From contig JANATG010000019.1 in assembly GCA_029449235.1 (NCBI GenBank), positions 1,240,001 to 1,304,000 on the forward strand: a stretch of 64,000 nt of DNA, read 5' to 3'. The DNA is from Linnemannia schmuckeri. Lineage: Eukaryota > Mortierellomycota > Mortierellomycetes > Mortierellales > Mortierellaceae. Below the pieces are notes generated by a model, which saw only the letters and a list, made by a program, of their open reading frames with translations, did not search any database and was not told the DNA's origin. Position numbers and translations under genes: made by a program. Positions 10,954 to 21,988 of the stretch are shown here, one piece after another (the first letter of the stretch is position 1; every line of letters begins with the position of its first letter).

Positions 10954-11779
10954 CGTGGACGAGAACAACGCAGGCTGATCCACTAACGCGAATTGTTTGC
11001 CTGTCGGTGATGGTGATTGGTGTATAGCTGTTCAGCAAGTGGGTCGGTGAGTCTGAAAAGGCTGTACGGGAAGTGTTTAGGAAGGCACGAGCCGCTTCAC
11101 CCTCCATTGTCTTCTTTGTAAGTTTTCAAACATCAAATGCTTCCGTTGAATATCCTTGATTTTTGTTGTTATATTTTCTTTCTCACGGAGAAAATGCGCT
11201 AGGTAAATCTGATACTAATATTACCTGGTTTCCTTCTTAAAATATAAAATACAATATTGTAAATAGGACGAAATTGACGCGTTGACGGTGAAGAGAGGGG
11301 GAGGCGACGATGGCGGCTCCTCCGTCGCCGACAGAGTGCTCTCCCAACTCCTGAACGAAATTGATGGAATCGAACCCCTCGTCAACGTCACTGTCGTCGC
11401 TGCCACAAACCGACCGGACATCATGGACCCGGCCCTCCTCCGCCCCGGACGCATTGACCGGATCCTCTATGTCTCCCCACCCGACTTGCCTTCACGACGT
11501 GAGATCTTGAGGTTACAGATTTCTGGGAAACGGATGGCGTGTGAGGCGGATGTGGATGTGGATGTGCTTGCGAGAGAGACGGAGGGGTGTTCGGGTGCGG
11601 AGGTTGTGGCGTTGTGTCGGGAGGCGGCTATGAAGGCTATGGAGGAGAGTTTGGAGATTCGGGCGGTGGGGAGGAGGCATTTCGAGCAGGCTTTGAAGGG
11701 ATTGGTGAGACGAATTACGCCGGAGATGGTGAGGTTTTATGATGATTTTCGGGTGCGTTCTGGACTCAAGTCTGTTTAG
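8158..11779 (+). CDS. AFG2: AFG2/SPATA5-type AAA+ ATPase (ribosome maturation), 10 exons, 820 aa
   Basis: Exons are 8158-8331, 8483-8528, 8635-8811, 8924-9283, 9395-9549, 9693-9782, 9875-10588, 10719-10862, 11028-11117 and 11267-11779; all phases agree. An N-domain of about 200 aa is followed by two AAA+ modules. D1 has Walker A GPPGTGKT, Walker B IIFIDEIDA and an SRH segment with NRPNALDEALRRPGRFDR. D2 has Walker A GPPGCSKT, Walker B IVFFDEIDAL and NRPDIMDPALLRPGRIDR. The GPPGCSKT form of the D2 P-loop (Ser for Gly) is characteristic of the AFG2/SPATA5 branch and separates it from CDC48/p97 and NVL. In yeast this ATPase (Afg2/Drg1) releases Rlp24 and other shuttling factors from cytoplasmic pre-60S particles. 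The length is between yeast (780 aa) and human (893 aa). Several introns contain T runs of 20-32 bases just upstream of the acceptor. Confidence 0.93.
8431..8460 (+). repeat. Poly-T tract of 30 bases in AFG2 intron 1
   Basis: Thirty consecutive T residues follow a gctaac branch-like element and precede the acceptor at 8482. They fit an extreme polypyrimidine tract. Confidence 0.9.
10922..10953 (+). repeat. Poly-T tract of 32 bases in AFG2 intron 8
   Basis: Thirty-two consecutive T residues follow gttaacgattc, in the middle of the intron between the two halves of the D2 module; another CTAAC lies between the tract and the acceptor. Confidence 0.9.
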
Positions 11780-12128
11780 CATTTTATAGAGTCTAAAATA
11801 AATTGTGACAAAATGTAAAAAAAAAAAAATGCCAGGTATGGTGGTGTGTTTTGTCAAATGTTTGATGATGTTTTTCATATTGGTAGTAAAGGCTACATCG
11901 ACGCGGAAAAGGAGCGAGTGTCGAATGCGATTCTCAGCAGTGGTTTTATTTTAGAATATTGTACAATTGGTGTATGAGTCAAGTAGTGGTGGCAAGTGTG
12001 ATTAAGATGGTGAAGATAGAAGTTGAGATATCCGCAAATAAGTAGTGAAGAATAGAAAGAAAAAAAAAAAATAACAACTCAAAACAACTAGAAGGAAACA
12101 AAAAAGAAAAATTAAATGCTAAAAAAAA
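11780..12128. other. Convergent 3' intergenic region
   Basis: AFG2 (plus) and the UNC93-like gene (minus) converge here. There are A-rich stretches near 11817 and 12060 and no gene. Confidence 0.6.
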
Positions 12129-14795
12129 TTAATCCTCGTCAGAATCGTGAACATGGCGAGAGGGGGTGTCCGACATTTCGGTCATTTCAGGTATAGAGTC
12201 GTGGCCCGAGGACATGGACGAAATCGAGTGGGTATCGATTGAGTCCATTTCTTGGTCGTCGTCGTAGCGACTCGTCGAGCTCGTTGCGCTGCCTGCGGCC
12301 CGGTGATGAAGTGGTTGCTGCGCCCCCATCATTGGGTCGAATGGCATGAACGGTTGTAAGTATCCTCCGCCACCAATTGGACCAGTTCCTGCTCCCGCTC
12401 CTGCATCACCTTGTTGTCCGACTGGTACTTCTGGTGCTGGTGGGGGCGGGGTATGAGTGCCCAAATGAGGAAAATCTCCTGGAAGATACAGATCAGAGCC
12501 GTTGTGGAAATTGGATCCGGGGTGGAAGGTGTAGAGTGGAATGGAGGGTGAAGACTCGTCAGAGATCATGAATGTGGGTGGTACAAACATTCCATGTCCT
12601 GACGCTGACGTTGTCGCGATCGCTGTGGGTGGTACTGGTGATGGCGGCGCGCCATAGGAATACATTGAGGTAGGGTTGTTGTGCGAATGCAGGCTCCATG
12701 ACGACGGTGGGAGACCCCCCGGAGAGTACGACGAACTGGATGCCAGTGGGGCATCAGAAGATCCCGAGGGGGAAGATGATGATGGCTGGAATCCTGGGTA
12801 GAGTGAATGAATAGACGTTGATCTCGAAATTCCTCCTCCTATTCCTGCTCCTGCTCCCGCGCCTCCAGGGTATGGCTGCTCGACCCAGAGCGTCTCACCA
12901 CTCTGCTGCTGCACCTCCGACATGGGGGGTGGTGAGTATCGTAATGCAGGCGATAATGAAGGATCGAACACCGCCGTAGGGTTGTGATGAAAGGCCGTCG
13001 TCTGATATGTCCGAGAGGGGATTGCCATCCGATCGACCGCAGAAGAATATGACAAGTCGCTGCCCAATCCTGAATGACCGCTGCTCGAGACGCCTCCATG
13101 ACTACCATGGCCATTGCCAAGATGACGGAGTTCCTGTTCGGGGTAACCTCCTCCTTCCTGTAAACCTGATGCTCTGCTGCTTGACCGCCAAGATGACGAA
13201 GGGTTACCACTGGACCGAGAGACTGATATTCGCTTGCCATTATCGCTGACCGCACAGAGTGTGCTCTGGTCCCCTTCTGAGGAACGCATAGCCATATCTC
13301 GAGGCCGCAAATCCTGTGCTCCTGAAGCAGCAGCAGCAGCGGCAATAGCAGCTCCTGTTGCTTGTCCCGCTACATTGGTGGTCGAAGACATCTCGTGCTG
13401 TTCTTCCCGATGGTGATGATGATGATGATGAGAGGATCGATCATCAGTAATATAAGATCCTGTGGCGTCGTCGTAATCGTACTCTTCCTCCTGATATTCG
13501 CCGTCCTCGATGGTGGTGTCGGTGATGGTCCTGGCGACGAGGAACATGGCAGCGATGGAAATGGCACAGAGGACCCAATTGGTGACGAGGTAGGCCAACA
13601 AAGGGGTCTGGGCCAGGTCGAGGGGTGCGGCGACGGCACCTCCGAGCGATTGAATGGATTTGAAGAAGCCTGCGTACCGTGACAGCTCGTCGTGCTTGTT
13701 GGAGAGGGCACCCATGAGCCAGTAGCAGTAGACGGCAAAGGCGGCGTCGCAAAAGCCAAACATCCCATAGATGGCAACCAGTCCTGTGTATATCTCGCCC
13801 TTGCTAAAGTCGATAAGCTTTTGACCCTTGGGCATGCCCTTGCGGTCCCATTTGTGTTGAATCTGCATCATGAGCGCTGCGAGCCAAGTCGCCATGAAGA
13901 GGACACCGATGAAGCAGAGGCCAATGACGGCTCGACGGGGTCGTTTGACAGGAATGCCGTCGAGCATGTAACCGATGACGATAGCGCCAATGATCTGTGC
14001 GATCCAAAAGACGGCCGAGTTGAGCGAACGAGCACCAATGTTGAAGGGGTATCCGTTGTAGTCGTTGAACTGGTAGGTATAGGAAAAGTTGGAGAAGAAG
14101 AAAGCCGGGATGAGGAGAAGCATCCGCCAGTCGCAAAAGACGGATAGGATTGCTAACGTCTCAGCCTTGAGACCTGCAAACTTGGCCACCACCACAGGGT
14201 CGCCGTTGTCTCTAACTATACTAGAAGGTTTGGAAAGGAAGAACCCCAGGAGAGTGGCCAGACCCATGATGACCATGTAGACGATATAGGTCTCGGGCGA
14301 GACGTCGTCTTGGTCGGGAACCTTGGTGACGAGGAACATGGTCAGAGGCAGGACGGATCCGAGAACAGCGCCCAGGTTGTAGATGGCCCAGAAACAGGCA
14401 ATGTACCTGCCCTTATTGTTCTCTGTCGGATAAGACATCATCATTGCACCTTGAGTGACCCAGATACATCCTGCGCCGAGGCCGAGGAGGATGCCGGCAA
14501 TGGGTGGGTAGAGCGACCGGTCGTTGTCCTTTGCCATAAACATGGCTCCGGCGTAGAGAAAGAAAGTGAAGCCGCCAAAGGCGACGCACAGTCGGGGTCC
14601 GATCATGTTGTGGGCGCCTCCTGCGATCAAGAATCCGATGATGTATGCGATGGAAGAGGAGGTGATGGCGAGATTTTGTGCGGTGGGGGAGTGTTTTCCG
14701 GCGTTGCCTATGGATGACATTGCATTGAACATTCCTATTGTCCCAAAGCAGATGACGCCGATCAGGATGATCTGGCGCATTGCTGCTGTCGGCAT
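12129..14795 (-). CDS. UNC93-like MFS membrane protein with long disordered C-terminal tail, 888 aa, single exon
   Basis: The start chosen is the ATG at 14795 (MPTAAMRQIILIGVICFGT). The open frame continues upstream for 62 codons, but that stretch is Ser-rich, has no ATG and reads like 5' leader. Residues about 8-440 carry roughly eleven to twelve hydrophobic helices with the opening pattern of UNC93-like/DUF895 major-facilitator proteins (GMFNAMSSIGNAG, then GPRLCVAFGGF). In the family these are multi-pass proteins of uncertain substrate, some of them regulators of other channels or receptors. From about residue 445 the protein turns acidic, with a run of seven His at about 455. It then continues for about 420 residues of Ser/Gly/Pro-rich disorder, ending in an acidic tail. 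The tail is much longer than in typical UNC93-like proteins of about 450-500 aa. The lack of introns is unusual among its neighbours. Confidence 0.85.
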   Translation of the reverse strand: MPTAAMRQIILIGVICFGTIGMFNAMSSIGNAGKHSPTAQNLAITSSSIAYIIGFLIAGGAHNMIGPRLCVAFGGFTFFLYAGAMFMAKDNDRSLYPPIAGILLGLGAGCIWVTQGAMMMSYPTENNKGRYIACFWAIYNLGAVLGSVLPLTMFLVTKVPDQDDVSPETYIVYMVIMGLATLLGFFLSKPSSIVRDNGDPVVVAKFAGLKAETLAILSVFCDWRMLLLIPAFFFSNFSYTYQFNDYNGYPFNIGARSLNSAVFWIAQIIGAIVIGYMLDGIPVKRPRRAVIGLCFIGVLFMATWLAALMMQIQHKWDRKGMPKGQKLIDFSKGEIYTGLVAIYGMFGFCDAAFAVYCYWLMGALSNKHDELSRYAGFFKSIQSLGGAVAAPLDLAQTPLLAYLVTNWVLCAISIAAMFLVARTITDTTIEDGEYQEEEYDYDDATGSYITDDRSSHHHHHHHREEQHEMSSTTNVAGQATGAAIAAAAAASGAQDLRPRDMAMRSSEGDQSTLCAVSDNGKRISVSRSSGNPSSSWRSSSRASGLQEGGGYPEQELRHLGNGHGSHGGVSSSGHSGLGSDLSYSSAVDRMAIPSRTYQTTAFHHNPTAVFDPSLSPALRYSPPPMSEVQQQSGETLWVEQPYPGGAGAGAGIGGGISRSTSIHSLYPGFQPSSSSPSGSSDAPLASSSSYSPGGLPPSSWSLHSHNNPTSMYSYGAPPSPVPPTAIATTSASGHGMFVPPTFMISDESSPSIPLYTFHPGSNFHNGSDLYLPGDFPHLGTHTPPPPAPEVPVGQQGDAGAGAGTGPIGGGGYLQPFMPFDPMMGAQQPLHHRAAGSATSSTSRYDDDQEMDSIDTHSISSMSSGHDSIPEMTEMSDTPSRHVHDSDED

Positions 14796-15556
14796 GGTTG
14801 GTTTTATGTTGCTTTGTTTGTTGATCCGGCTATTTGTTGGTTGTTTGGGTAAGGGTTGAAGGGAGATAGTTAGAGAGTGAGAGAGTGTGTGCGTGGAGGA
14901 GTGGGAGTAGTAGCTGCTGCTGTTGCTGTCAGACGACGGGAGGAGGCCGAGAGATAGGAAGAAGAGGAGGAGGTGAGGCACGGGCCATGGATGGGCGCTG
15001 GCACTCTGTGTTTACTGAGGAAGAAGCTGGTTGGAAGAGAGGGAGGGAGAGGGTGAGAGAGAGTGAGTGGGAGAGAAGAAGAGAGTATGAAGTCGGCGTG
15101 TGAGAGTGGGTGTATGTGAGTGAGTGAGAGAGTGAGTGGTAGATGGTAGGATGAAAGGAAAGGAAGGATGATCTTGAAAAGACAAACGAGAGCGGAAAAA
15201 ATAATGATAACAATAACAATAATAATAATAATAAGGGAAGGAAGACCTTGTCTTGTCTGGTGGTTGGGAGAGAGGAGAAGAGAGAGGATGTGTAAAAGTG
15301 AGAGAGGAGAGGAGCAGACAATCAAAGGCACAGAAAGGGTTTACAAGCAGTGCGCTTTAGGAAAGAAAAGAAAGGACAAAGAGGCGGAACATCGTTGAAG
15401 CGTATGAGTTGTGTGTGCGTGTGTGAGTATGTGTGTGCATTGTACAAGTATGGTGCACAAACATGCACACACATATCGAATACATATATGGGGACACTCA
15501 TGGGCCGAGTGAACGCCAAGGTAAAAGTCAGGTCATAAACATATACAGCTACACAG

Positions 15557-15583
15557 AAAAAAAAAAAAAAAAAAAAAAAAAAA
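15557..15583. repeat. Poly-A tract of 27 bases
   Basis: Twenty-seven consecutive A residues lie in the divergent intergenic region. No SINE- or LINE-like body or target-site duplication was seen beside them. Confidence 0.85.
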
Positions 15584-16063
15584 GGTATCACATACAGCCT
15601 TCACAGCATCGCATAGCATATACAAGCGTACTCACGTTGCTGGACAGTTGCCACCAGTTGAAAGAAGATACCCCCCGAAGCCCTTTGTTGTCCCTCTCTC
15701 GAGCCAATCGCTTCTCTTTTTCTGGTTGTTCCTGATCTTCCTGGACTTCTACCAACAAAAAGCATGAGCAAAGAAAGGCAAAAATAAGGACAGGGTACTA
15801 AGGGTACACAGAACACAGGATATGCAGCGGAGACAAGGAAAGCAAATGTGGGGGAAGGAAAATGAAAAAGATGGCAAGCAAGGGAACTTATTCGCAGTCT
15901 ACCTTTCTGTAATTGCACACGGGTAGGGATGTCCTTTTCAGTTGTTCACCCCCGTGCTAGCTGTATAGTCAACGTCCTACTTGTATGGCTGGGCAAGGGA
16001 TGTCTCTTGGGACAACCTGGACAAGGGGCAACGAGACAGACCGATAAAAATGGTGTTTGATCA

Positions 16064-16150
16064 GTGAGTGAGCGGGTGAGTGAATGGGTGAGCGAGTGGG
16101 TGAGTGGGCGGGTGAGTAAGTATGTGAGTGAGTGAGTGAGTGAGTGAGTG
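16064..16150. repeat. Degenerate GTGAGT/GTGAGC short tandem repeat
   Basis: About twenty units of a four-base GTGA-type motif with interspersed C, A and G changes become a clean (GTGA) run near 16125-16150. This is a microsatellite, not coding. Confidence 0.85.
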
Positions 16151-16759
16151 ATGAGAACAAGAACTAAAGAAACAAAGGGTAGCTTGCGGATAAACCCAGG
16201 AACAACGCTGATCAACAAAATGCTTATTTGTCTCTCTTTCTCTCTCTCTCACTCTCGCTCTCTCGGTCTGGATCGCCACCACTTCTTCCTTCCTGTTGCT
16301 GCTCTTTTTTCTATTCTTCCTATCTGATAGCTCTGATAGTTCGTTGTTTGGATCTATTTGTCTGCACCGTATCTGGAGACATGTACCGTGTGCACACATT
16401 TAGTATAGTACATACAGCAGTGGCTATGTGCTTTTTACAGCAATATGTCAATTGAAAAATGGAATAATTGAACAATCGAACAACCTTTTTCGTGCTTTGT
16501 CAATTGAACACACATATACACACACCTCCTTCCTCCCTTCCTCCACCTCCATACTACGCATACACATGAGAAAGAAACAAAGGCAGAAGCAAGGATGCCA
16601 ATCTTAATAAGATGACCGTTGAACTGATAACTTTTTTTTTTTTTTTTTTTTTTTTTTAGCTCTCCTTTGTTAATATTCTTCGTTCGTTGTTCTCTTCGTT
16701 CATCATCGTCACGTTCTTATTCATATCATGCCGGCAAACATCTTACAACGAGCATGAAC

Positions 16760-16793
<34 letters not shown>

Positions 16794-17754
16794 CTTTAAC
16801 AAAGAGTTGCGCTCAATCGGTTCATCACCTTAACCCCCTTGCATCTCTTCTTCTCCTCTTCTTCACTACTTGCTACTACTTGCGCTGTGGGCGAGCAACG
16901 ACCTCTATTCTTCCCCTTCCCTTCTTGCCTCTCTCTCGCTGCATTGTTTGTGTTCCTTAGTCGATTGCCGGGTCAATTGCATAATATTTTCCTTCGTACT
17001 TGCTCGCCCTTTCCCTTTCACTTTACCAAGTCCACTCGCCGTCATTTCGCACGCTCTCAATTTTGGCTGTCATTCTTCTTTCTCTCTCAGACTCTCTTGT
17101 TCTTGTTCCTACCACATCATTTTCATAACGTCTCTTTGACCCCTTCTAGGCCTTTCACTTCTTCACTCTCTCCTTCACACACACACACTCTCTCACTTTC
17201 TCACTCCTCACTCTCTCACTCTCTCACTCTCTCACTCTCCCACCCTTACTCTCCCACCCTCACTCTCACTCTCTTATTCATTCATCATCTCTCTTTCTTT
17301 TTGTTTTTTCCTACTTCTCCATCTCATTCACTTTTCATTTCTCCTCCTCTTTCCTCTTCTTTCGTCTCCTCCCCTTCATATCACGTCCCCTTCTTCACTA
17401 TCAATTGTTATTCCTCCTCACTTCACTTGTCTCTTCTTCCTGCATAGAAGCAACTTAAAACACTCTTTTCATATTCATATTAACGCAGACCGCACTCTCT
17501 CCACTCATCCCACTCCACTTTTATTTTCCCGCCTTTCCCTCCCATCCTTTTTTCATTCTTTCATTTCCCACCTTCTCTCCCGACAAACCCAAGAAGCAAC
17601 TCAAAAAAAAAAAAAAAAAGAACCAACGGTTCATCATCATCATCGCGCATATCTCTTTGTACATCCTCCCACTCTGCCCTCTCTTTATTCCAACACCCGC
17701 CCACCCATCCATCCATTTTACTGTTCTTTTTTTGCGAGCACTAAGGCATAAGAA

Positions 17755-20700
17755 ATGTCAACACGCCGTCAGAGCCCCACGATTCCCGAGGAAGCCATCC
17801 CTGTGGCTCCAATCACAACCGACCTCACAGCCACAGCCACCACTGCAACAAACTCGAGTTCAAAGAGACCCTCCCTTTCGCGCAATAGAGCAAGCAGCAG
17901 TAGCGTAAATAGTATCTCGAGTATCTCGAGTCTCAACAGCTTGTTGACCTCGCCCTCGACCACTACTGCCGCAGCCACGACCGCTGGATCCTCGACCGCT
18001 GTTCTCTCCAACGGAGCATCTACGAGCACAACAACTCCTACGCCTTCTCCCTCTTCGGCATTTGTACCGTCGAGCAGCAACACATCGACCTATTACCCCT
18101 CGTTCCCTTACCGCAACAAGTCTCGAAGTAAGTTGCCGTACGATTGTACATTTATTAATGCATTGATTGCATTTAATTCAGTTGATCGGAGGAGGAGGCA
18201 AAGGGTGGATGATGGGCTGAGGCAACTATCCTCTCCAGTGTATGTGTAGACTCCAGAACGTTGTGAATGTTTGTTTGCAGCTAATTATATGAATAATGGT
18301 GCCACCAGCAACATCTATTCTTCATTTGTATGAACAAAACAACAAATTCCTTTGGAGTCGACAGCACACACCAAGAAAACAGCCAACAGGCACAACAACA
18401 ACAACATCAACAACAGGAAAAAGAGAGATGTGAGATGAGAGCCCTTCTTTTTCGTTAAACCACCGAGGAGATATCCATCACATATGTTTGCAGTTGTATG
18501 AACAGAAGAACAGGAACAAGAAAACAAAGGGCGGAGTCAGCCAGTCCATACTTTTTGATAGCATAATCACCTCTGTCAAACTCCATACTGCAACAGACCA
18601 CTAATCACACGCCTCTTTCTTTTTATTTTTTCATCGCTCTCTTTACTCACTCACTCACTCACACACACCCGCCTTGTCCTCCTACACCCTCCTCTGCACT
18701 GTCCGCCTGCACCGCGTACCCTTCTCTCTCAAACACTCATCCCTCCTCCTCCTCCTCGTCCTCCTCCATCAACCACCACCACTCGCCTTTTCCTCGGCTC
18801 TCATTCTTTCTCCCAATCAACTTAGCCCCATCGGTTAGCTCAACATCGACCATCACCCAGCCGATCCACTCCCTTCTCCAGACATCTCAAGGCATCCTCC
18901 CCAAACGACACGCCTCCTCCGCCTCCGCCGCACCCACCCTCTCCACCGCCACAGCCTCGTCAACTACAGTCGCTTCTTTGACCCCTTCCTCCTCCAACTC
19001 TTCCCTCTCCTCCTCAGGTTCACGGTCCTCCTCCCCTCCCCTCCCCTCTAAAATCACTACCACTTCCGCCTCTTCAGCCATGAATACTGGAAGCACCACA
19101 GGAGTACCCCCTCACCCCATCCTGGTCCTCGAACCCATCAACAGCAGCTTTGCGCTCAAGTCCTTTGAACTTCCCGATCAAACACGCATTAAGATTGGTC
19201 GCCAGACCGGTGTCACTACTGCACCTAGTCCTTCTAACGGATACTTTGATTCAAAGGTCCTCTCTCGTGTCCACGCCGAAGTCTGGTCTGACTCTGGCAA
19301 GGTAATTCACTCCTGGAGAATAATGGAGGATATATCCTCCGGGTTATCCCCTTCTTTTCTTCTGTCGTTTTTTTCGCTATTTTTTCTGTCAAGGGGGTTG
19401 ACGCACCCTCGTGCCATTGTCGTCCATTCAGAAAGGTGTCAGGAGAGAGAAAGAACCTCAAAGAGACCTTGTCAAAGATGCTTTTTATTTGATTCATTCA
19501 CAAAGAACAACGAGTGTTAAGATAGAGGAGAGAACGTAAAGAGACTTGGTCTAGGTCCTCTACTTCCCTCAAGTACCCTTCAAGACATACTAACGCGTCT
19601 TTTTACTCCAATTTCCTCGGTATAACCCAGGTCTACATTCGTGATCTCAAGTCGAGCAATGGCACATTTTTGAACGGAAGGAGATTGTCCGCCGAGAGTG
19701 TCGAGAGCGACCCCTTCATCCTCAACCAGAATGACAACCTCGAGTTTGGTATCGACATCATGGATGAAGGCGGATCATGTAAGTCTTTTTCTTTATTTAC
19801 CATCCCCATTATATCCTCTTCCTCCACTTGAAAGGATTACCGGAGTCGCGCATCTGGATAATGAAACATGCCGACGGTGTTATGGATGTCTGAATGTCTT
19901 TGTTGTTTTTCGGCAAAACGGTGCAAATACGACATGCACAGTGAGCAACGGCGTGAACAACTACATGAACCTTTACAAAGGATTTGGTTCTTTTAAATAT
20001 TTCTCGGTTGTGCCACTACCAACAACCAACAAGAGTCCGAGGATGGATTCATGGGTTAGAACCAAGCCGAAAACCTTTCTTTGGTTTTGTTTAGAGGCTG
20101 GTGAACGCTACTTCATGGAAGAAAGAGCATACTTTGAGAACAAAGAAGACATAGATTGCAATATGGTGGTGAGGTCATGAGCTTGTATTTTAACTGCCCC
20201 CTCGAGTGGACAAGTAGCCTTGACATCCCTCATCTCACCTGAATAGTCCTTGTGACAAGTGACCATGGCGCACGCATTGACACTCATATTAATAATTAAT
20301 TACGCCTATACTTCCTCGCATGGTCAAACAGTGCTCCACGAGAAGGTCGCCTGCAGGATTTATATCTCGCGCATGTCATACCCTACCCCCGGAGGATCCC
20401 CTCAAGAGTAGGCAAAATTTTGAATGCTGCAACATCGTACAGCTGAGATAATTGTTCAAGCGCGTAATCAAAATGAGCACGGATCTAACATCTCGTTACT
20501 ATATCATGAAATAGTTCACATGCAAAGCTCAAGACCAGCTCGCCTCCAGGATCTGGAAGTTCATACAAGACAACAACAACCACAACATCCGCCACTGCCG
20601 GCCAGAGTGCCAACATTGATCTCATCATCTCTCGACTCCAGGGCGAATTGACACGGTCCCAGGAGGCTAACGCCAACCTGGGCATTCTGAAACAGGGACT

Positions 20701-21988
20701 GGGAGATCTTGAAAAGTCAATCGTCGTCTCAACAAAAGAGGATGGACCCATTCCTAGTCCAAAGAGTCCAGAAGTCACCCCCATTCAGGATACTGCCGCC
20801 GCTGTTAACTATCAGAAGCAATTGGAGGAACATACCCAGGTACCTTTCTGCTCTTTATTGTTGGAACTGATTGTCCTTGGACGAGAAATATTTTGCGGCA
20901 AGGCAATTATCTAATACCATTTTCCATTTTTTTATTTTGAACTTATAGGCGCACAAGGAAGAAATTGCAAAACTGAAAAAATCATTGGAAGAGACTCAGG
21001 CAGAACTGGACGCATACATTCAAAAGACACAGCTGCTGGAACCATTGGTGGCCGAGGACGAGATCCTGAGACGAGATATCGCCCAGAGCATTGCCGAGCT
21101 GAGCAAGGTCCGTCTGGAACGTGATTTGGCTAAGGACAGCATGAACGAACTGATCAATGAGCACCAACTGGCCTTGGAAGTCATGCGCAAGGAGCAGGAA
21201 ATCAACTTTGCGGCCCTTGAGACCGCCCACAAGGATAGCATGGATCGTCTGATCCGAGAGGCAGCTCAGGCCCAGGAGGTCTTGACTGCCAAGTTCCAGG
21301 AGGATCTTGCTCTTGCCCTTCAGGCTGCCACGCCCATTCCTGTTCCTGACCCTGTTGAGCCAGAACCTGTTGTGGTTCCAGTACCAGTTGTTGATACCTC
21401 TGCATTGGAGAAGGAGTTGGCGTTGTTGCAGGAGACGGTCGAGAAGCAGACCAAGCAAATTCTGGAGTTGCAAGAAGAAAAGACGACCGTCAGTCTAGCA
21501 TTGACAGAGGCCAAGAGCGAAATTGTTAGGACTGCCAAGGAGCTTAAGGAGGTTCAGGAGCGTGCTTCACGGGAGCGGGAAGAGTTGGCTTCGTTGACAC
21601 CTACCCTGGCTTCTTCTGCTGCACTCAGTCATCACCAGAACGGACACGCTGCTAATTTGACTAAGACAACGACAGTGTCGACAGCTTCGTCGGCGCAGAT
21701 CTCGAAGAGCAATGTCTCGAGGTATGAGTTCACGTGGGCGCAATTCATGAACTCCAAGAACGGCCAGCACCATCTCAAGCAGGTAAAGTTTTACTCCCAT
21801 GTTTTCTTTGTGAGCAAATGCTCTGATATTGTTGTCGATGGTGTGTGTGAATTGCTCCACTGACAAGTACGCTTTCAAATTATTATTTTTTATGTTAACC
21901 TGAATAATAGCCCTCGACGGTGTTGATGTCGGGAAGCGTAATGCTTGTGGGTCTTGGTGCATACGTCTTCTTGCGTAAGAGCAGTTAG
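17755..21988 (+). CDS. SLMAP/Far10-like FHA, coiled-coil, tail-anchored protein (STRIPAK subunit), 7 exons, 769 aa
   Basis: Exons are 17755-18127, 18826-19301, 19631-19778, 20332-20407, 20515-20839, 20949-21782 and 21911-21988, with matching phases. A Ser/Thr-rich N-terminus of about 210 residues precedes an FHA domain at about 225-345. Its core motifs are visible: IKIGRQT, SRVHAEVW and SSNGTFLNG. A coiled-coil region fills exons 5 and 6 (about 390-735). The last exon encodes a hydrophobic tail anchor (VLMSGSVMLVGLGAYVFL) followed by RKSS. This order, with FHA, coiled coil and a C-terminal membrane anchor, is that of SLMAP in animals and Far9/Far10 (Vps64) in yeast. These proteins tether the STRIPAK phosphatase-kinase complex to the ER or nuclear envelope and bind phosphothreonine ligands. 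Intron 1 is 698 nt, long for this window, and is pyrimidine-rich. Confidence 0.87.

Larger units (their letters stand above)
14796..17754. other. 3-kb gene-poor divergent promoter region rich in simple sequence
   Basis: This lies between the divergent UNC93-like and SLMAP-like genes. It contains a purine-rich plus strand (14880-15380), an A run at 15557-15583, a GTGAG-type repeat (16064-16150), T runs at 16632-16657 and 16763-16793, and a long C/T-rich stretch from about 16810 to 17460 with CTCTCACT repeats. Open frames here are products of these biased tracts. I see no gene, tRNA or transposon. Confidence 0.6.

Noticed and set aside
15557..15583. Poly-A tract as the tail of a retroelement
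   Set aside because: No element body or target-site duplication is visible, and similar homopolymers occur all over the window.
16839..17447. Long Ser/Phe/Leu-rich plus-strand frame
   Set aside because: Arises from C/T-only repeat DNA, which avoids stop codons in several frames at once.
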